From Thozetella sp. PMI_491 (Eukaryota > Ascomycota > Sordariomycetes > Chaetosphaeriales > Chaetosphaeriaceae), in contig MU270016.1 in assembly GCA_021432635.1 (NCBI GenBank), positions 1,321,905-1,385,904 on the forward strand: a stretch of 64,000 bases of DNA, in the 5' to 3' direction. The stretch's first letter is position 1, and each line of letters begins with the position of its first letter. A program made the position numbers and the translations under genes. The notes beneath the pieces were generated by a model, which saw only the letters and a list, made by a program, of their open reading frames with translations, was not told the DNA's origin and did no database searches. Shown here piece after piece: positions 52,303-63,375 of this stretch.

Positions 52303-54242
52303 ATGAGTTTTAGGAAAGAGTCACCATTCGTGGGTAAGACGTGGACAAAGTCAATCGGCGTAACAGACGACATTTTCTATTGTGGAAAGTGCCAAAATGA
52401 GCACCAAACAAGTACTCAGTAAGCATTTACAATATCTTCCGATTCCCCGTGCGAAGGGGTCGTGAACTTCATCAAAAACATTGGCTAATAGTATCTAGAG
52501 AACCGAAATGTTGCGACGACAACCTGCAATGGATTCCAACAGATGTGAAACGTTGCATGCCGCCCCAAATAGAAAACACACCCGATTCTATCCAAATACC
52601 GTATGAATCATATCTCGGTGCTATCCTTGGGGGACAATTCCGCCTTGGTCGGGTAGTCTGGGAGGATGAAGACAGCCATGAAAAAGTTTATGCCGCCAAA
52701 GCGTTACTTGCCCCCAGCACGCAGTACGAGGCTAGATCATATGACTTCTGCGCCCTTCCCAAAAGTCTTCTAGCCGCTCGCAAGCGACACTTCAGGCGGC
52801 TACGTACAAAGTCGGATTGTGAGATCGATCAAGCTGGAATGAAATTCCTCGTTTACCGAAAATGTTTACCGGTATCCAACGCAAGTCGAGAAGTAGAGCA
52901 CATCAGCCCGCACCGCAACAAGTTGGAGCCCAAGGACCTCAGCGAGGGAACTCGCATGTTTTTCGGAGATTTCGAAGTGCCTGGAAGTTCGATCATCGCG
53001 CCAAACCCCGACCTTTTGCAGGAAATAGAGCAGCGTTTGTCTCGAAGTACAGTTGACGACCTACCACTGGGATGTTTGGTTGGGGGCAAAAAGCGAGAAG
53101 TCGATTATAACTGCGAGAAACACCAACGGTGCAGATACCGGAGACGGAAACCAAGAAAGCAACCAAGTCCGGATACGACAAATCTGCTACAGAATATGCA
53201 GCTTTTCTCTGTCATGCGACACAGGGATGATATTCCAATCCAGACCCAACTTGACACCGAAGTCAGCGTTAAGGCCACAAATGATGATTGGAAAGAAACA
53301 TTATTTTCTGCGGCCAAAGATGGTAAATATAAGGTCATACACGTATTACTCGATAGGCTCTCCAACCTTGAAGCGAGGGATAAGTCGGATAGGACTCTGC
53401 TCATGCTCGCGGCCGCCAATGGAAATGATAGAGTTGTCCGATTATTACTCAACAGAGGCGCCAACATTGAAGCAAATCATTGGAATTGGGGCACACCACT
53501 CTCTTCTTCAGTCATGTACGAGAGAGCTGTAGTTGTGCAGTTACTACTCGATAGAGGCGCCGACCTTGAAGCAAAAAATAGGATGAAGGAGACAGCACTC
53601 TTGATAGCAGCTAAGAGAGGAAACTACACAATGACCNNNNNNNNNNNNNNNNNNNNNNNNNNNNNNNNNNNNNNNNNNNNNNNNNNNNNNNNNNNNNNNN
53701 NNNNNNNNNNNNNNNNNNNNNNNNNNNNNNNNNNNNNNNNNNNNNNNNNNNNNNNNNNNNNNNNNNNNNNNNNNNNNNNNNNNNNNNNNNNTACAATGAC
53801 CAAGCTACTACTCGATAGAGGCGCCGACCTTAAAGCAAAAAATAATAACAGGGAGACAGCACTCTTAATAGCGCCTAGAAGAGGAGACGACATAATTACC
53901 AAGCTACTACTCGATAAAGGCGCCGACCTTGAAGCAAAAAATAATAATAGGGAGACAGCACTCTTGATAGCGGCTAGAAGAGGAGACGACAAAATTACCG
54001 AGCTACTACTCGACAGAGGCGCTGACCTTGAAGCAAAAGATCGCAATGGAGAGACAGCACTCTTATTAGCAGCTGAGAGAGGAGAAAACACAATTACCAA
54101 GCGACTACTCGACAGAGGCGCCGACCTTGAAGCAAAAGATTATAATGGGGAAACAGCACTCTTGATAGCGGCTAGAAGAGGAAACGATACAATTACCAAG
54201 CAATTACTCAACAGAGGCGCCGACCTGAAAGCTAAAAAATAG
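52303..54242 (+). CDS. Ankyrin-repeat protein, with assembly gap and terminal frameshift
   Basis: The main frame runs from about 52457 to a TAG at 54240-54242 and is open across a 155-N gap. A 5' exon (52303-52418, MSFRKESPFVGKT...FYCGKCQNEH) joins in phase only through a 38-nt intron, so it is tentative. The N-terminal half (to about residue 270) contains GAILGGQFRLGRVVW and KVYAAKALL, which faintly recall the glycine loop and lysine of a kinase N-lobe, and then conserved-looking ARKRHFRRLRTKS; I cannot name it. The rest is at least nine ankyrin repeats of the form RGADLEAKNNNRETALLIAARRG. The last four are nearly identical in DNA, a sign of recent tandem copying. Past the TAG, a +1 frame continues ankyrin-like sequence to 54408, so an extra A in an A6 run truncates it. 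Confidence 0.7.
53637..53791. other. Assembly gap (155 N) within ankyrin repeats
   Basis: N run flanked by almost identical repeat units (AAATGAC-type junctions on both sides). The frame is kept at the given length, but the true length is unknown because assemblers collapse such repeats. Confidence 0.98.
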
Positions 54243-55039
54243 GGATTGGGAGACAGTACTCTCTAGAGCAGTTGAAACCCGAAAAAGTCGGGTTACCCGG
54301 TTATTGTACGACCGGAGTGCTGCACGTAGATTGAAAGCAGCCTACTTTTTGTGTGACGGGATATCATATTATTGTGGCAATTTTGGTAATATTACCTTGG
54401 CTACCTAACGACTTCTTCATTACAAAGAGGGAGGCACTTAAATTAAAGTAAATAGTAGAGATCAACTTAGTACATAAGAGCCATATTGTATAGTGCGATT
54501 CACTGTATAATATCCGCGATAAGTTGGCTTTACGACTTTGAAAGGAACAGTTCGAATAGTATAGCCAGTCCACTAATTGAAGCGGTGAAGCTAGAATGTT
54601 GGGGCGTGTTGTGATAATTCAATGGTCAGGTTTTATTTCGCGCCGTTAAAACTTGTAGGCAAATTTAAGAAGTCTCCTGCATTCAACTAGATTATTTCAG
54701 ATCATAGAGACATGTCTACGTAGCTCGAGAAGCTTGAGTCTGGCTGGATCTCTTCACTTATATCCAGATGGTTTGGCGCTAGTTAGCTGATCTAGACAGC
54801 CAGTGAAGCAACCCAAGTGAGCTCGCCGTGAGAAAAGCTGGTACTTCACAATACTTTTCTCTACTATCCTTGTCTTTTCCGCCTCTCCTTCGCGCCATTG
54901 ATTGTCCTGGTGCTACTTGTATGCCGGTACTCTCTGGTGTAAACCAGTAATCAATCATTATTAGCCTCGAGAGCATTGAAAGATGGTGTCCCGCAAATCC
55001 AAATCTTCACCTCTGACTAAAAGGATTGCCATGCGGCAA
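54243..55039. other. Stretch downstream of the ankyrin gene
   Basis: Holds the frameshifted ankyrin tail (to 54408) and then about 600 bp without a supported gene. Confidence 0.45.
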
Positions 55040-55645
55040 TATCTATGTTTTTACTCTTTCTCCTCTTCTCGCCGGAGATTCGCCTGACATCCTGGCAGCA
55101 CTCACTTTAGCGCCGCCATATCATAAATATAAGGCTCATCCCAACCTCATACCTGCCCACATTGGGAAGCGCTTCCCGAGGTGGCACGGTGAGCGCACCC
55201 CCGCTACCAGGCAACTCTTCGCGGATACAATTTGCCGAGCACGCTGCTACGGATATACCGTGATTCCCGAGAAGGGCCTTGTCGTTCTACCACATCCACT
55301 TCCCTTGCGCTTTTACAATGACGACAGGGGTCTTGTCAACAGTGGAGAACCTGGATCTATTTATCTCAATCCAACTTACGATGTTCTTCAGTTATTCCCG
55401 CTGGTGCTCGTGAAAGACACCCTCGTGGACTTTCTGTGCGATCTGAAGACCAAATTTGATCGTCGCCGCATTCGTCTTCTCAGGTAGTTTGGTGTTCGAT
55501 GGTCTCGAAAGAAATAACCTTCACACATTGCGACTTACGCACATTGATACTGTCACTAGGGCGGCTCTCGTTGAAACACTGGAGCATTTACAGGAAATCT
55601 CTTTACTTCATGTCTCATCCGACGAACGCACGGCAGCGCTATGAG
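55040..55645 (+). pseudogene. 2EXR-like gene relic
   Basis: FSPEIRLTSWQHSL near 55070-55110 matches the opening of the fungal 2EXR domain (F..LPPEIRL.IW.h.L), then hits a stop. A second frame carries the middle, with SIYLNPTYDVLQLFP, where the family has I.FNP..D.LyF. A third frame, from about 55470, gives SLVFDGLERNNLHTLRL and ALVETLEHLQEISLLHV. At least two frameshifts and one stop separate the pieces and no intron would repair them. It is a decayed member of a large, fast-evolving fungal family of unknown function. Confidence 0.5.
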
Positions 55646-57180
55646 TTCCGCCGGTCATCCATGACGACATGAAGCGATTCCTAAAGCGATTCGATCCTCG
55701 AGATATAGTTGGCGCCTGCTGTCGGTTCCTTCAAAGGCTCGACTCTGTTCTGCCAAAGATAGAACATTACTTTGGTTTAGCATCCCTTCCCGGTGGAGTA
55801 TGCCTATGCCGCTTTGAACCGAGCGAAAGCACCCGCCTAGTTGGGAAGAGAGGGTAAGATCTAGAATCACCCGCCGCTGCCCTACTAGCCTCGAGAGAGT
55901 GACGAAGACCTATCCAAGGCTGCTGAGCCTGCTTTTGGTTGTTGGGTGCTCCTTTTGGACGCAAGTGGTCTATATCAAGTGACCAGGACGTTGACAGCAG
56001 CAGAACATCAGAGTAAAGACGGTGATAGATTTGGCATTCCCAGATGTCGGCCTAAAACCATGCTTGTAACCTTCCATACGAAATGGCATTATCTGAATAC
56101 ATTCAAACAATCATCTTAGCCCCAAAAGTGACATAACTAGATAAACGTAACAAGATAGTAGAAAGCGGGCACAAGGAACTAAGACGCAAATACTGACGCA
56201 CCCATAGTCTCAAGATTCATGGACTTCAGAAGCCTAGATGAGTGGCACAACATTAGCTGGAGAATGGCACGCTGCACGAAGGGGTTGCGCAGCAGGAGCC
56301 CTGCAAACCAAGTTGGCTACCACGTGAAATTGTATCTGCGACAGGACTTTTGGTGGCTGAAGGAATCAATAGCTCAATTTTTTTTTTCAGAGGTGGGAGA
56401 CTTCACTGTTATTCATCAGGGCTTCTTGCATAGCAATTTGTTGCAAAGTCTAACCCTCATGGTCACTAGTTATCTGTCGCGATCTTATCTTATTCCCGGG
56501 GATGAGCATTGGAAGAGGATCTGGTGGGGGGTTTTCGCTCCAAATTTTGTAAAACTATCGTGTAGTAATACCGCCCCATCCAGCCGTGAGATTCGTGAGC
56601 TTGACTCCCTAGTGATTGACCATATCCCACTGCTCATTGCGCTGAACCACCGCGACCACGCCTTGATGCGCTCCAACGGATCGCAATTTATCACCCTATT
56701 TTTGACCAATGACCCACTGCCGTGAGGAAAACAGGCGACTCCCCCGCATGCATCTACCCTCCCCAGGTTTCTCATTCGGGCCTAGCTGCCGATGCGCGGG
56801 CGCCTCCTATTAGTGCGCATCTACAATCCCTGTCGCGCGTGCCGGCGCTACAGCAATTCCACCACTTCGATGCTCGATTTCCGCCAAGCAGCGTTCGATT
56901 CGGGGTAACTTGCGAACTGTACATGCCTTGGGACTGGGGCCCAGGACCCACGGAGCCCATGGGGTGAAACGTACGCGACTTTTGTGTCGGATGTGCAGTT
57001 CGGTTAGGGCCTTGCTCCTCGGCCATCGTGAGTCCAGCAGCTAGGTCTTGGGGTCGCGGCGAAAATGGTATAATTGCCTGACGTCCCCCCCTCGGCTTGC
57101 TTTCCTGCCGTCTTTGCTAATCTAGCGGCTCCCGACCCAATACCGTGCCTGATCTATAGTCCCGTGGCACTGACGCTATC
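55646..57180. other. Gene-poor stretch before the sugar transporter
   Basis: An open frame at 56219-56725 (168 codons) has an ATG but no domain, signal peptide or homologous feel; it may be a chance frame or a relic. No other candidate was seen. Confidence 0.35.
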
Positions 57181-59065
57181 ATGGGTCTCTCTCCGCATAC
57201 TTACCAAGTAAGCCAGCCAAGCTACCTCGAGCCTGTCCACAAAGCTCCTAAGTGAGTTCGCATTATGAACAGTTGGACTGACATGCGATGCTCATAGTTC
57301 CTCGTCGGGGTCTTTGCCTCCCTGGGCTCTGCTCTTTTCGGGTACGACCTTGGCGTTATCGCTGGCGTCATTGGGTCCGATAACTACAAAAACAAATTCC
57401 CCGCATCTGACGACACGAGGGCCATTCAGAATGGCATTGTGGTGTCCCTCTTCACCGCCGGAGCTTTCACCGGGGCAGGCCTGGCTGGTCCTTCCGGTGA
57501 TTGGCTTGGTCGGCGATGGACCATCTTTGTTGGCGCAGTCATCTTCATTGTCGGCGGGTCCGTTCAGACGGCTGCTCAGTCCCTAGATTACCTGTACAGT
57601 GGTCGGTTTTTGGCAGGCCTAGGAGTCGGTTTCTTGACCATGATTGTCCCCGTTTATCAGGGAGAAATCGCGCATCCATCCATTCGCGGAAGAGTCACGG
57701 GCCTCCAGCAGTTCATGTTGGGTATTGGTGCCCTCATGGCCAGTTGGATCACTTGGGGAACCAACATCAACAGGTCGGACGAAGGCCAGTGGCGAATTCC
57801 CCTGGGAATTCAGCTCCTGCCCGCTGTCATTCTAGCCGCTCTAATCTTACTCTTCCCAGAGAGTCCCCGTTGGCTCATTGACCACGACAGAGCCGAGGAG
57901 GGCCTCAAGACGCTGGCCCAATTGCACTCAAATGGGGACGCCACCGACCCGTGGGTTCAGGCAGAGTTTGCTCAAATTCAGGAATCCATTACCTTTGAGC
58001 ACCAGCATGAAGCAAAGAGCTACAAGGAACTTTTCGTCAACCGGTATGCCGTCTCGAGGTCGAAATTATTTGCATCGAAATTGCCACTTTTGCTAACTTA
58101 AACTTGCTCCTTGCCCCAGCTCATCGTTCCGCCGTCTCTTCATCGCCTGCGCTCTCCAGGCCTCCGTCCAAATGACAGGTGTCTCGGCAATTCAGTACTT
58201 CTCTGTCAGCATCTTTGGCCAGATCGGCATTTCTTCAGATAACGCTCTGAAGTACCAGGCTATCAACAGCATCCTGGCTTTGTTGGCCCAGGCCGCCTGC
58301 ATCCTTACGATTGACAGATTCGGACGACGATGGCCACTCATTCTTGGCAACCTCCTCAACTGCGTCACGTTCATCATCGCTACTGCGCTCATTGGTTCGT
58401 CGTAGTTACTTCTCATATCGCTCCACTCTTTGTCTAACCGCATACATAGCTTCGTTCCCTCCTGGAGCAGAGAACGGTGCCAGCGCTGGTTGGGGCTTCA
58501 TCATTGTGTATGTCAAAGCTCGAGAGGCTCCAAACCGGTTGATTCTTTTGCTAACATTGCACAAGCACCTGGATCTACAACGTCTCCTTCTCGTATTCTT
58601 GTGGTCCACTCTCATGGTATGTTTATGCGTTTTATAGGTTCAAGGGGAGACGATCTGCAGTATACTAATAGCCACGCTTATAGGATCATCCCGGCCGAAA
58701 TTTTCGACACCCACACTCGAAGCAAGGGCGTCTCGATCGCGACGATGACAAGTTTCGCCTTCAACACGATGATCGGTCAGGTTACGGACCTCGCTATGAC
58801 GCGAGTTAGCTGGCGCTACTTCCTCTTGTTCGTAGTCTGCAATTTCACCAACGCCATCTTCTTCTGGGTCCTGCTTCCAGAAACGAAACAGCTGCCGCTC
58901 GAGGAGATGAACTACCTCTTCACCAACGCCCCTTGGATCGTCCCCGGCTCTGACAAGTCTACCTACACTGCAAATCTGGCCGCCGACCTTGAGCGTCGTG
59001 CCGCCGAGGCCAGGGAGAAGGGCGCCGCTGAGCACCACGATGAGGCGGACGCACCAGCCTCGTGA
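57181..59065 (+). CDS. MFS sugar (hexose-type) transporter
   Basis: Six exons (57181-57207, 57298-58043, 58120-58394, 58450-58507, 58566-58616, 58684-59065) join in phase to 512 residues. The first exon codes only MGLSPHTYQ. Family marks of the sugar porter group follow in order: LFGYDLGVIAGVI in helix 1, GDWLGRRWT after helix 2, RFLAGLGVGFLTMIVPVYQGE in helix 4/5, PESPRWLIDHDR at the end of helix 6, and IPAEIFDTHTRSKG and LPETKQLPLEEM at the C-terminal side. Twelve membrane helices are expected. The protein should carry a hexose or similar sugar across the plasma membrane with protons. The C-terminal tail is cytosolic and rich in alanine and glutamate. The two tiny exons near 58450-58616 fit because they complete the helix 9-10 region. 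Confidence 0.92.
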
Positions 59066-59382
59066 GATGAGCAGGGATAAAGAGAGACAGAAACCTGGAA
59101 CAGGGGGTTAGTAGATTGATCCAGTATTGTGCTCTTAATCTGCGTACGCCAGTCGTCGTATTATTTTACTATTCCCCAGATTTCTGCTGCTGGTTAAATA
59201 TTGATCAAGCAGAAGTTTCACATAGCTATATTATCTACCTAGGCAACTAGTTCGAATAGGCTTATAAACCCTACTCATGCCGCAGTGCGTAGCAAATTCG
59301 ATGAACTGGCGACCAGCCAATATACCATACTCACAACCGCCAGGCACAGTTATCTGCCCGCCCCCTGTTAAGATAGATGTTA
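59066..59382. other. Spacer between convergent genes
   Basis: 317 bp between the convergent stop codons of the transporter and the sulfotransferase-like gene. I see no gene; it must contain both terminators. Confidence 0.5.
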
Positions 59383-60168
59383 CTACAGTAGCAAATAGTA
59401 GCCCCCAAAGGCGATTCCAACGGTCGCGAACAGCCCAAGCCATCTCATTAAACCACGACCAACCATCTCCTTCGTCAGCCTTTCGATGGCCTCTCCATCG
59501 TTGATTCTCGGGAAAGGCACATTCTCCGGCACCTTCTTCCCCAGAGCTTTGCAAAGCGGTTCCCAGCCGTCCCTCACATCAAGGAAAAACAGTCTGTCCT
59601 TAGGAACGGTCCGTTTCAGCCAATCAATATGGTAATGGTACGTGTGCTCTGTGGGCGGCTCGATCTCTCCGTAGATATCGCTATAAAGGCCTCGCAGATG
59701 GTTGATATAATCGGGAAAGTGCCGCATCGTGGGGAGAGGCAGAAGCACAAAGCGGAGGAACCACAGGGTCGCGGCTGTCGCGATGGCCGCCATACTGCGC
59801 GTCCATGATTCAGGGTCGCGGACCGTGCAGATGACGATAGCGTTCGGATAGAGCTCAAGAAGTTGCGGAAACAGCTGGGCTCCGGGTGTGTCCGTAGTCG
59901 CTACGTAACCATCGAATTGTGCTTTTAAGATATCCATCACGCGTTTTCTATCAGCGTCATTTTTTGGCGGCCACCGGGACAAGAGCTTGTTCCAGTCAAG
60001 AATTTCTTTCGATGCGCCCCTAGTCATCTGCGTTCCGCCATGGTATACTGGACCGTCCAAGAGAATGCGCAAAGCCTCGCTGAAAGACGCGGTGCCTGTG
60101 CGGGGGAGGCCGGCGCCGATCACCTGGAATTCAGCTCCTGGCTTGGGCACAGAGGCTTGGTTACCCAT
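59383..60168 (-). CDS. Sulfotransferase-like P-loop protein with C-terminal membrane segment
   Basis: One exon of 261 residues; the ATG at 60168 is used because the codon before it is GTG. VIGAGLPRTGTASFSEAL (from residue 17) is the phosphosulfate-binding loop of the Sulfotransfer_4-type family common in fungi. Other family blocks are GPVYHGG, PKNDADRKRVMDILK, FDGYVATTDTPGAQLFPQL, NAIVICTVRDPESW and RLFFLDVRDGWEPLCKALG. The end, RWLGLFATVGIAFGGYYLLL, is a membrane segment, so the protein is probably tail-anchored. The chemistry of these fungal proteins is poorly known; sulfate transfer should be seen as a family-based guess. It is convergent with the sugar transporter. Confidence 0.85.
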   Translation of the reverse strand: MGNQASVPKPGAEFQVIGAGLPRTGTASFSEALRILLDGPVYHGGTQMTRGASKEILDWNKLLSRWPPKNDADRKRVMDILKAQFDGYVATTDTPGAQLFPQLLELYPNAIVICTVRDPESWTRSMAAIATAATLWFLRFVLLPLPTMRHFPDYINHLRGLYSDIYGEIEPPTEHTYHYHIDWLKRTVPKDRLFFLDVRDGWEPLCKALGKKVPENVPFPRINDGEAIERLTKEMVGRGLMRWLGLFATVGIAFGGYYLLL

Positions 60169-60846
60169 CACGGTTGGAAGGTGACTAAGATGTGGAAAGC
60201 CGTTAGGAAAATGGGGGCGGCTAAATTAGCTGCAAGTGTTGGACGAGAATTGTTTTGTTTGCCTAACTGAGGTGTGTGTCACGAGCGGGCTTGTTGTTTT
60301 GGGGGTCGTAGCCAACACAAGGCTGTGAGCATGGGCCTGTCTCAAGTGCTTACACCAGTGCGCAGCATGTATCCACTGGCCTAAGTTAATTGGAGTTAGT
60401 CGGCGGCACAATCGACCGATTCAGTACTAGTTTGGTGGCATTTTTGTCAGACCAAGGTAGGCGGCGAACGTAATTGTCAACCTAGTGCGGATCCATATAC
60501 GGTTTTGCATCGCCTGTTTCTCGGCTTCACAGATCCTTGACACCTTGCTTGCCTGCCTGCTGCTCCTGGGTTACTATTATGTAGGATGCACGAAGCATAC
60601 ACCTATATTATGTGACTGCATACAAGAAAAATAAATGCAGCAGCATGTGCCACAAACGATCACAGTGTAAATGAGGGAGTAGAAGCAAGCTGAAATTGAT
60701 GAATCCACTGTCTGATAGTTTATCCGAATTTGCCAAGCTCTACTCAGTATGCAAGAGCTTCCGGCTGAACGTGAAAGAGTCAGCAAAGCCCTGCCGAGAG
60801 ACTTGGTGGCGGGATAAATGGTATAGGCTCTAACAACACGTTCCGG
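60169..60846. other. Spacer upstream of two divergent genes
   Basis: 678 bp (813 bp between the two start codons) without a supported gene; it serves as promoter region for the sulfotransferase-like gene and the DUF8021 gene. Confidence 0.45.
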
Positions 60847-60854
60847 TATATAAA
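60847..60854 (+). promoter_or_regulatory. TATA box of the DUF8021 gene
   Basis: GGTATATAAACTCC lies about 130 bp upstream of the ATG at 60982. Confidence 0.5.
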
Positions 60855-60981
60855 CTCCTCCTCAGTTCGTGTTACCTGGAACTCGTTATCCATCACTAGA
60901 AGACTCTGGTTCTTAGAAGGTACTAGTATCTTTGGAATCACGCAAAATCTCTTGTCGCAGTTACCGGGCAGACGGTGCATC

Positions 60982-61815
60982 ATGTGCCAACAAGCGTTGC
61001 TAACATGGGCGATCTATCTGGGCATACTAGTGTCACCGGCTCTGGCACGCTGCCTATACGCCGACATGCGTGATGCTACTGATCAGTACACCGAATCGCA
61101 AGCAAGCGGCCAGCTTGGTGATTACTTCACAGCACCTGGCGTCAAATACTTGGAGAATGGCATGGCCGTCAATATCACCAAGGCCATCCTTCATCGTCCC
61201 CTCAATATCACATACAGCCGCACCATGATCGACCAGGAAAATTGTGTGTCGTATACCGAGCTGGTCGCAGAGGACCTCAAGGATCCCTACGTTATCGGCA
61301 CACAGGTTCATCTTCAAGCACCTTCTGGCGAGCCTGGGACCCGCATATATCTTGTCGACAGCGTCATCACTACGACCAAAGACTACCGCTTCAACGCCAC
61401 CCAGACATCATACTACCTCAACGCGCAGGACTGGTCGTACATCTCGACCGAGGACCAGTACAGTCGAGACACTCTGAAAGCTATAGCAGATGCATACTTA
61501 GACCAATGGAGCAACGGCACCAAGACCGCCGTCCAGTGGGCAGCCACATGTGCGAGATTGGAAGGGGGTTCTTACGTGAGCAATCCCTGTGGCGCCGAAG
61601 TCAACGGAACGCAGCCGAGCACACACCGACGGTACGTCATCGACGTGACGATTGGGTCCGTCAACGTGCAGTCCACCTTCGGACCGCTTGGTAATGCGCC
61701 GGCGAGCCACGACTTTCGAGTTGTGAGCGGAAAGTTGCTCTACGTGAACATGATCGCCGCTACGACGGCGGCACCTCTAGTAAAGGGTAGGAGGCGTATA
61801 TCGCGGCGATGGTAA
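60982..61815 (+). CDS. DUF8021-type secreted protein
   Basis: One exon of 277 residues starting MCQQALLTWAIYLGILVSPA, a signal peptide; the longer frame upstream has no ATG. The conserved C-terminal domain of this fungal family is clear: AIADAYLDQWSNG, then WAATCARLEGGSYV, then RRYVIDVTIGSVNVQSTFG, and finally ASHDFRVVSGKLLYVN. Cysteines and several NxT/NxS sites fit an extracellular glycoprotein. The function of the family is not known to me. The C-terminus ends in a basic tail (KGRRRISRRW) that is unusual for a mature secreted protein and might be cut off. Confidence 0.82.
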   Translation: MCQQALLTWAIYLGILVSPALARCLYADMRDATDQYTESQASGQLGDYFTAPGVKYLENGMAVNITKAILHRPLNITYSRTMIDQENCVSYTELVAEDLKDPYVIGTQVHLQAPSGEPGTRIYLVDSVITTTKDYRFNATQTSYYLNAQDWSYISTEDQYSRDTLKAIADAYLDQWSNGTKTAVQWAATCARLEGGSYVSNPCGAEVNGTQPSTHRRYVIDVTIGSVNVQSTFGPLGNAPASHDFRVVSGKLLYVNMIAATTAAPLVKGRRRISRRW

Positions 61816-62415
61816 TAATGCATGTTATGGGAGGCTCTTCGTTAGTGCTGGGGTTGCGAAGGAAATAAGATCCCCTGATATAAGGTGGTTAAGGAGATGG
61901 GACGGACAGCGCGACGAGGACCGAGGGATCGGAGTGGTCAGCCCGGACGTCGGGGCTTGCGGTCCTTGTGAGACCGACTCGGGCAAACCTCCCAAAAATT
62001 AGTTTTGCCGCTTTTGGCGATCGGAGAATACTAGCTAGGTACAGATGCCTGTCCGGTCTTTGCGGTTTTTGCAAATCCTCTCGTCGGAGGAACTCGATGT
62101 AGCTTGACCAATCAGAGCTTAGCGAACCGGCTTGGCCCAAAGTGTCTACCGTACCCACGGTACCCACCTAGGTCGGGGATACAAGCTTCGTCTTCCGTTC
62201 CCTTCGCTGTCTTGGTTTTTACAGTCATGAGATGGCTGAGGGACTACAACAAGAGGATCCTAAATTACAAATCTAAGCCTCTCTACCAATGTGGACCCTA
62301 CAGATGATAAATGGCGGGATGATTCCCAGTATAAAGTTGTCTCCAAGCCGGCGCCTCGTTCAACAAGGTGTTAGCAAACGGCACGACTTCATCCTCTAAC
62401 GCCTCGAGCAAGAAA
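61816..62415. other. Spacer
   Basis: 600 bp between two plus-strand genes for secreted proteins; no supported gene. Confidence 0.45.
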
Positions 62416-63375
62416 ATGCGATCGTCCTCCATTCTCACCCTAGGCGTTACCATAACCCTTGCAGGCAACGTCACTGGCATGGCAACAGAACATCCGCTCG
62501 GCGAGCGAAGCCCATCCGTTCCATATCCCGATATTGCGGACACTAGCCATGCGACTCCGTCGCTCGTCAACTTTTTTCGTGGATACTTTACTGCGAAGAG
62601 CGCTCACGATGCACCTGGCTTGGCAAGCTACTTCGACCCGACAAACGCTACCTACGCCGATGCTGTCCTCGGCAGCGCCTTTTCCCAACCCGACATGGCC
62701 GCGACCTTCGCGTATGTGGCATCTACTTGGGGGCCCGACTCCAAGTCCTATCCGCTGCGAATTATCGGCGATATGAATGGCGCAGTTATTATGTTTAGGA
62801 ATACCCCTGACATGTTCGGCGCCGAGCTTCTCTCGATAGCCGCCGTCGACTTCAAGGGCGGCAAGATTGTGCGCCAGGTAGATTACTGGGACGGGCGGCG
62901 GAACCCCGTCGCCGACTCGCGCGTGCCGGACGACCAATACCCCGCGGATTTCGGCGAGAAGAAATTTCGAGTATGCCCGAATCGGGTACTGCAGTCTGTG
63001 GTAGACCAGCTACATGCTGCCCTGTCGGCTGGAAACGGTTCAGGCGCGGTAGCCCTGTTCACAGCCGATGCCGTCCTCGAGGAACGAACTGCACGCAGTC
63101 GGATTGAAGGCCAGCTAGCTATTGAGCGCTACCTAGAGCGAGCCTTGGCTTCGCTCCCCTACGGAAGCGGCTCAACTGTCCGGCACGTGGTAGGAAGTGG
63201 GCAAGGTGGCGGGTACGAATGGGTCGGCAAATCCGGCGCCGCGGCCCGGAACGGTCTCACTGCATTGGAGCTCGATCAAAGAGGCAAGATTACACGACTG
63301 ACTACTGCCTGGGACGCCTCGCGAGCGGATGATGCAAATATTAAGGCGCTCACTGAATTGGCGATCGAGGAGTAA
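62416..63375 (+). CDS. Secreted protein with two NTF2/SnoaL-like domains
   Basis: One exon of 319 residues from the ATG at 62416 (MRSSSILTLGVTITLAG, a signal peptide); the longer frame begins with GTG. Two similar alpha+beta units follow. The first, about residues 40-155, has LVNFFRGYFTAKSAHDAPGL, then ADAVLGSAFSQ, and ends AAVDFKGGKIVRQVDYWDG. The second, about 180-315, has LHAALSAGNGSGAVALFTAD, RIEGQLAIERYLERAL and ALELDQRGKITRLTTAWD. The pattern 'G + I x x x x x x W D' closing each unit is typical of SnoaL-like/NTF2-like domains. Such folds can be small-molecule cyclases, isomerases or binding proteins; here activity is unknown. A secreted tandem form is uncommon enough to note. Confidence 0.75.
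   Translation: MRSSSILTLGVTITLAGNVTGMATEHPLGERSPSVPYPDIADTSHATPSLVNFFRGYFTAKSAHDAPGLASYFDPTNATYADAVLGSAFSQPDMAATFAYVASTWGPDSKSYPLRIIGDMNGAVIMFRNTPDMFGAELLSIAAVDFKGGKIVRQVDYWDGRRNPVADSRVPDDQYPADFGEKKFRVCPNRVLQSVVDQLHAALSAGNGSGAVALFTADAVLEERTARSRIEGQLAIERYLERALASLPYGSGSTVRHVVGSGQGGGYEWVGKSGAAARNGLTALELDQRGKITRLTTAWDASRADDANIKALTELAIEE

Noticed and set aside
53637-53791. Coding sequence through the N run
   Set aside because: The residues are unknown; only the kept frame can be stated.
56219-56725. 168-codon plus-strand frame
   Set aside because: Has an ATG but no recognisable motif, signal or intron; kept only as a remark.
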